Assembly (NCBI GenBank): GCA_030044395.1
Contig: JASHVW010000218.1
Span: 1-7,122, forward strand
Reading direction: 5' to 3'
Source: Verrucomicrobiia bacterium
GTDB taxonomy: Bacteria; Verrucomicrobiota; Verrucomicrobiia; Limisphaerales; UBA11358
Length of the DNA stretch: 7,122 bases
Both the position numbers and the translations under genes were made by a program. Below, piece after piece: positions 5,052-7,122 of this stretch; position 1 is the first letter of the stretch; every line of letters begins with the position of its first letter. The notes beneath the pieces were generated by a model. That model made no database searches and had not been told where the DNA came from. It saw only the letters and a program-made list of their open reading frames with translations.

Positions 5052-7122
5052 TCAGTCATTATGGTTTCGGAATTCATCAGACATGAGGTCCTGGCCGTCA
5101 TTCAATCCAGCCGGCACACGTGATTCAATCCGGACAGTCGCCGGTTCCAGACCGGGGCGGGACGCGGTGAGGGTGATGGTTCCCGGCTGGAGAGTCGAGC
5201 GAACCGCCACGCGATTAATGCCGCACTCCGTGTCCAGATAAAGATTGTTCACCGAGTTCGTGATGCCACTGTCATAGCCGCCACGCCAAATCGCCGGTCC
5301 CGTTGCCTTGAAATCCACCGGGGCTTCATCCGTCGGGCAGCGTTCGCCTTTGGCATCCACCACTTCAAAATCAATGAAGGCGACGTCCGAGCCGTCCGCC
5401 TGCAATCCTCCGGGGCCCGTATGTACGGTGAGCTTGATGCGCGTCGGCGCGCCAGCAGTTTGAATTTGGTCTTCAGCCACAAGCCGGCCATTGGCCAGTC
5501 CTTCCGCCCGAATCACCCCGGGTAGGAATTTCACATCGGGAAAGGCATAAATGTACCCGGTATCGCCCAAGTCACTGTGTTCATCATCGTAAGCATCCAC
5601 GAAATCACACGGGTGGTTGGTGACTCCCACGGACCGGCCGTTGACTGAAAGATTCACACAATCGCAATGGTTCGCCGCCACATAGACGGTTTTGACGGTG
5701 TCTGGGGGATACGTCCAGTGGCCGATGATATGAATGTCCGGGGCGGAATTTTGCATGACGCGATAGACATAATAAGCCTGTTTGGGGAGGCGGACAGCAT
5801 CCACCTTGCCGCTGACCCGCGCCACTTCGCTGCTGTCCTGGCGCCCGTCGGCATTCGAGTCGGACCAATAAATCGAAGCGTAGCCGGACCATTTGGAATG
5901 CGCCGGGTTGGTGTTGGTAATGATGTTGATGAAATAATCGTGATAGCGCACGGCGGCCGCCAGGCAGAAGGTCTCGGAATTCCAATGATACACGTCATGC
6001 GGCCCCGGTTTGGATCCAAAATGCGGCGGCGAATAATCATCCCAAAAACGGCGCGCCGCCTCGTCGCGAAAATCCTCCATCTCAATCAGCGGCGCCCGGT
6101 CGCGGCGGACGACACTATAACCGCGGAAAATTTCCCCCGGGGTGAGGATTGTATCGGTACGCCGGTCCTGACCCAGCATGACGCCATAGTATTCGGCAAT
6201 GGGGGTGACGGCCTTATTCAAGTCCGCATTATCATTGTCCCGCACGCCGACAATACGGCCGCCGTTCGGGTCCCACTGTTTGCGCAAATCCACCATCTGC
6301 CGCATATGGCTTGTGGTAACGACCGAGTTGCCAGCCTCCCAAAATAAAATGCTTGGATCATTTCGGAAGTAAATCATCGAGTCGCGCATCACGCCGAGGC
6401 GTTGGTTCCATTGCGCGCGGGCCACCTGTGGATCGAGCCGGCGATCCAGGGCCGGGTCCCCCTCCTTATCGCCCGCCGGGCAAACCTCAATGATGCCTGC
6501 CTTGTCGCAAGCGCGGACATCCACGGCCTGCGGGGAGATGTGCATCCAGCGAATGAAGTTGGCGTGGGTGCTGCGAATCAAGTCCGCGTTGTAGTCGTGC
6601 ATCCAATCAGGATAGGCCTCGCCCAGCCCGGCCCATTCATCCGACGCGCGCTGCGCATAGCCGGTGAGCCAGACAAATTGGTCATTGAGATAAACGCCGC
6701 CGGTGCCCACACCGCCCTTGAATTCGGTCTTGCGAAAGCCGGTCCTCACCTTTTGCACGTCCACGGTATTGCCGCCCACTGTCAGGATGCAGTAAACGTC
6801 GTAAAGGTTCGGATGCTCGTCGCTCCAGAAATTGGCATTGATCATAGGTCCGGACGCATTGAGAATCCCGGTTTCGCCATTCGCCAGGTCCGAAGCATCG
6901 CTTTCAAACTGCGCGCACACGTTCCCCTGCGCGTCCACGATGACGACTGAAAGGGTAATCGCCTGCAGGCCGCCCGATTCATTGCGCGCCTGCGATTCTA
7001 CGTTCACCTTGCAGGCCCGGTTGCTGATGGAAAAATCGGAGGGATAAACATAAATGCCCGTCGTCTTGAGGTTTTCGTACAGCGGCAGCGTTTGGTAAAT
7101 CTTCCCGGTGAGGTAGAGCCTG
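5052..7122 (-). CDS. GH2-type glycoside hydrolase (beta-galactosidase-like), 5' end outside window
   Basis: The frame is open to the right edge, giving 689 visible residues; a GTG at 7007 is internal, since beta-sandwich sequence continues upstream. The missing N-terminus should hold the sugar-binding domain and any signal peptide. Visible domains: immunoglobulin-like GH2 sandwich (about 1-130, ending VRTGFRKTEF); TIM-barrel (about 135-440) with GGVYLNDQFVWLTGYAQR, HANFIRWMHISPQ, DPSILFWEAGNS and PLIEMEDFRDEAARRFWDD; a DUF4982-like domain (about 448-560, VKTVYVAANHCDCVNLSVNG); and a C-terminal Ig-like domain (about 558-665, GLQADGSDVAFIDFEVVDAKG). Within the barrel the usual Asn-Glu acid/base pair is Asn-Ser (265-266), while Glu349 in EMEDFRDE is the probable nucleophile. 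DSNADGRQDSSE (421-432) resembles a calcium loop. Near a GH53 galactanase, a role in trimming galacto-oligosaccharides is reasonable but unproven; other GH2 activities are equally possible. Confidence 0.88.
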   Translation of the reverse strand, partial: RLYLTGKIYQTLPLYENLKTTGIYVYPSDFSISNRACKVNVESQARNESGGLQAITLSVVIVDAQGNVCAQFESDASDLANGETGILNASGPMINANFWSDEHPNLYDVYCILTVGGNTVDVQKVRTGFRKTEFKGGVGTGGVYLNDQFVWLTGYAQRASDEWAGLGEAYPDWMHDYNADLIRSTHANFIRWMHISPQAVDVRACDKAGIIEVCPAGDKEGDPALDRRLDPQVARAQWNQRLGVMRDSMIYFRNDPSILFWEAGNSVVTTSHMRQMVDLRKQWDPNGGRIVGVRDNDNADLNKAVTPIAEYYGVMLGQDRRTDTILTPGEIFRGYSVVRRDRAPLIEMEDFRDEAARRFWDDYSPPHFGSKPGPHDVYHWNSETFCLAAAVRYHDYFINIITNTNPAHSKWSGYASIYWSDSNADGRQDSSEVARVSGKVDAVRLPKQAYYVYRVMQNSAPDIHIIGHWTYPPDTVKTVYVAANHCDCVNLSVNGRSVGVTNHPCDFVDAYDDEHSDLGDTGYIYAFPDVKFLPGVIRAEGLANGRLVAEDQIQTAGAPTRIKLTVHTGPGGLQADGSDVAFIDFEVVDAKGERCPTDEAPVDFKATGPAIWRGGYDSGITNSVNNLYLDTECGINRVAVRSTLQPGTITLTASRPGLEPATVRIESRVPAGLNDGQDLMSDEFRNHND

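Noticed and set aside
5667..6347. Plus-strand open frame of 226 codons, and another at 6402-6950
   Set aside because: Both are antisense shadows of the GH2-type gene.
5052..7007. GH2 gene starting at GTG 7007
   Set aside because: The frame stays open to the right edge with sandwich-domain sequence (for example LTGKIYQTLPLYENL) before that GTG, so the gene is simply cut by the window.

Overview
The window looks like chromosomal DNA from a moderately GC-rich, plant-polysaccharide-degrading bacterium. Verrucomicrobiota is my best guess, from the flavour of the secreted CAZymes and SGNH esterases and from the repeat-rich spacers. This is inference; no rRNA or other marker is present. Every CAZyme whose N-terminus lies in the window has a signal-peptide-like start, so the products work outside the cytoplasm.

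Layout: the left edge holds the 3' part of purH on the plus strand (2-595), a housekeeping purine-biosynthesis gene. It converges with a block of four minus-strand genes. Read in their direction of transcription (right to left) these are: a large GH2-type glycosidase cut by the right edge (5052-7122); a repeat-bearing spacer (4706-5051); a GH53 endo-beta-1,4-galactanase (3635-4705); a secreted SGNH/GDSL hydrolase with an extra C-terminal domain (2119-3543); and a CE12-like rhamnogalacturonan acetylesterase-type SGNH hydrolase with an N-terminal beta-sandwich (736-2064). The spacer between purH and the block carries a long, nearly perfect inverted repeat.

Together the four genes suit removal of side chains from pectic rhamnogalacturonan I. 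GH53 would cut beta-1,4-galactan internally, the GH2 enzyme would act on galactosides or related glycosides, and the esterases would remove acetyl groups that block access. No transporter, sensor or SusC/D pair is visible. The esterases and the galactanase probably form one transcription group, with a good extended -10 promoter just ahead of the first SGNH gene. The GH2 gene is separated by about 350 bases.

The points most worth a second look are two departures from expected catalytic residues. The two-domain SGNH protein has Gly where the block V Asp of the Asp-x-x-His motif should be. The GH2-type protein has Ser where the classical acid/base Glu after Asn is expected. There is also a sharp change in codon use between purH and the CAZyme block, and three kinds of intergenic repeat structure.
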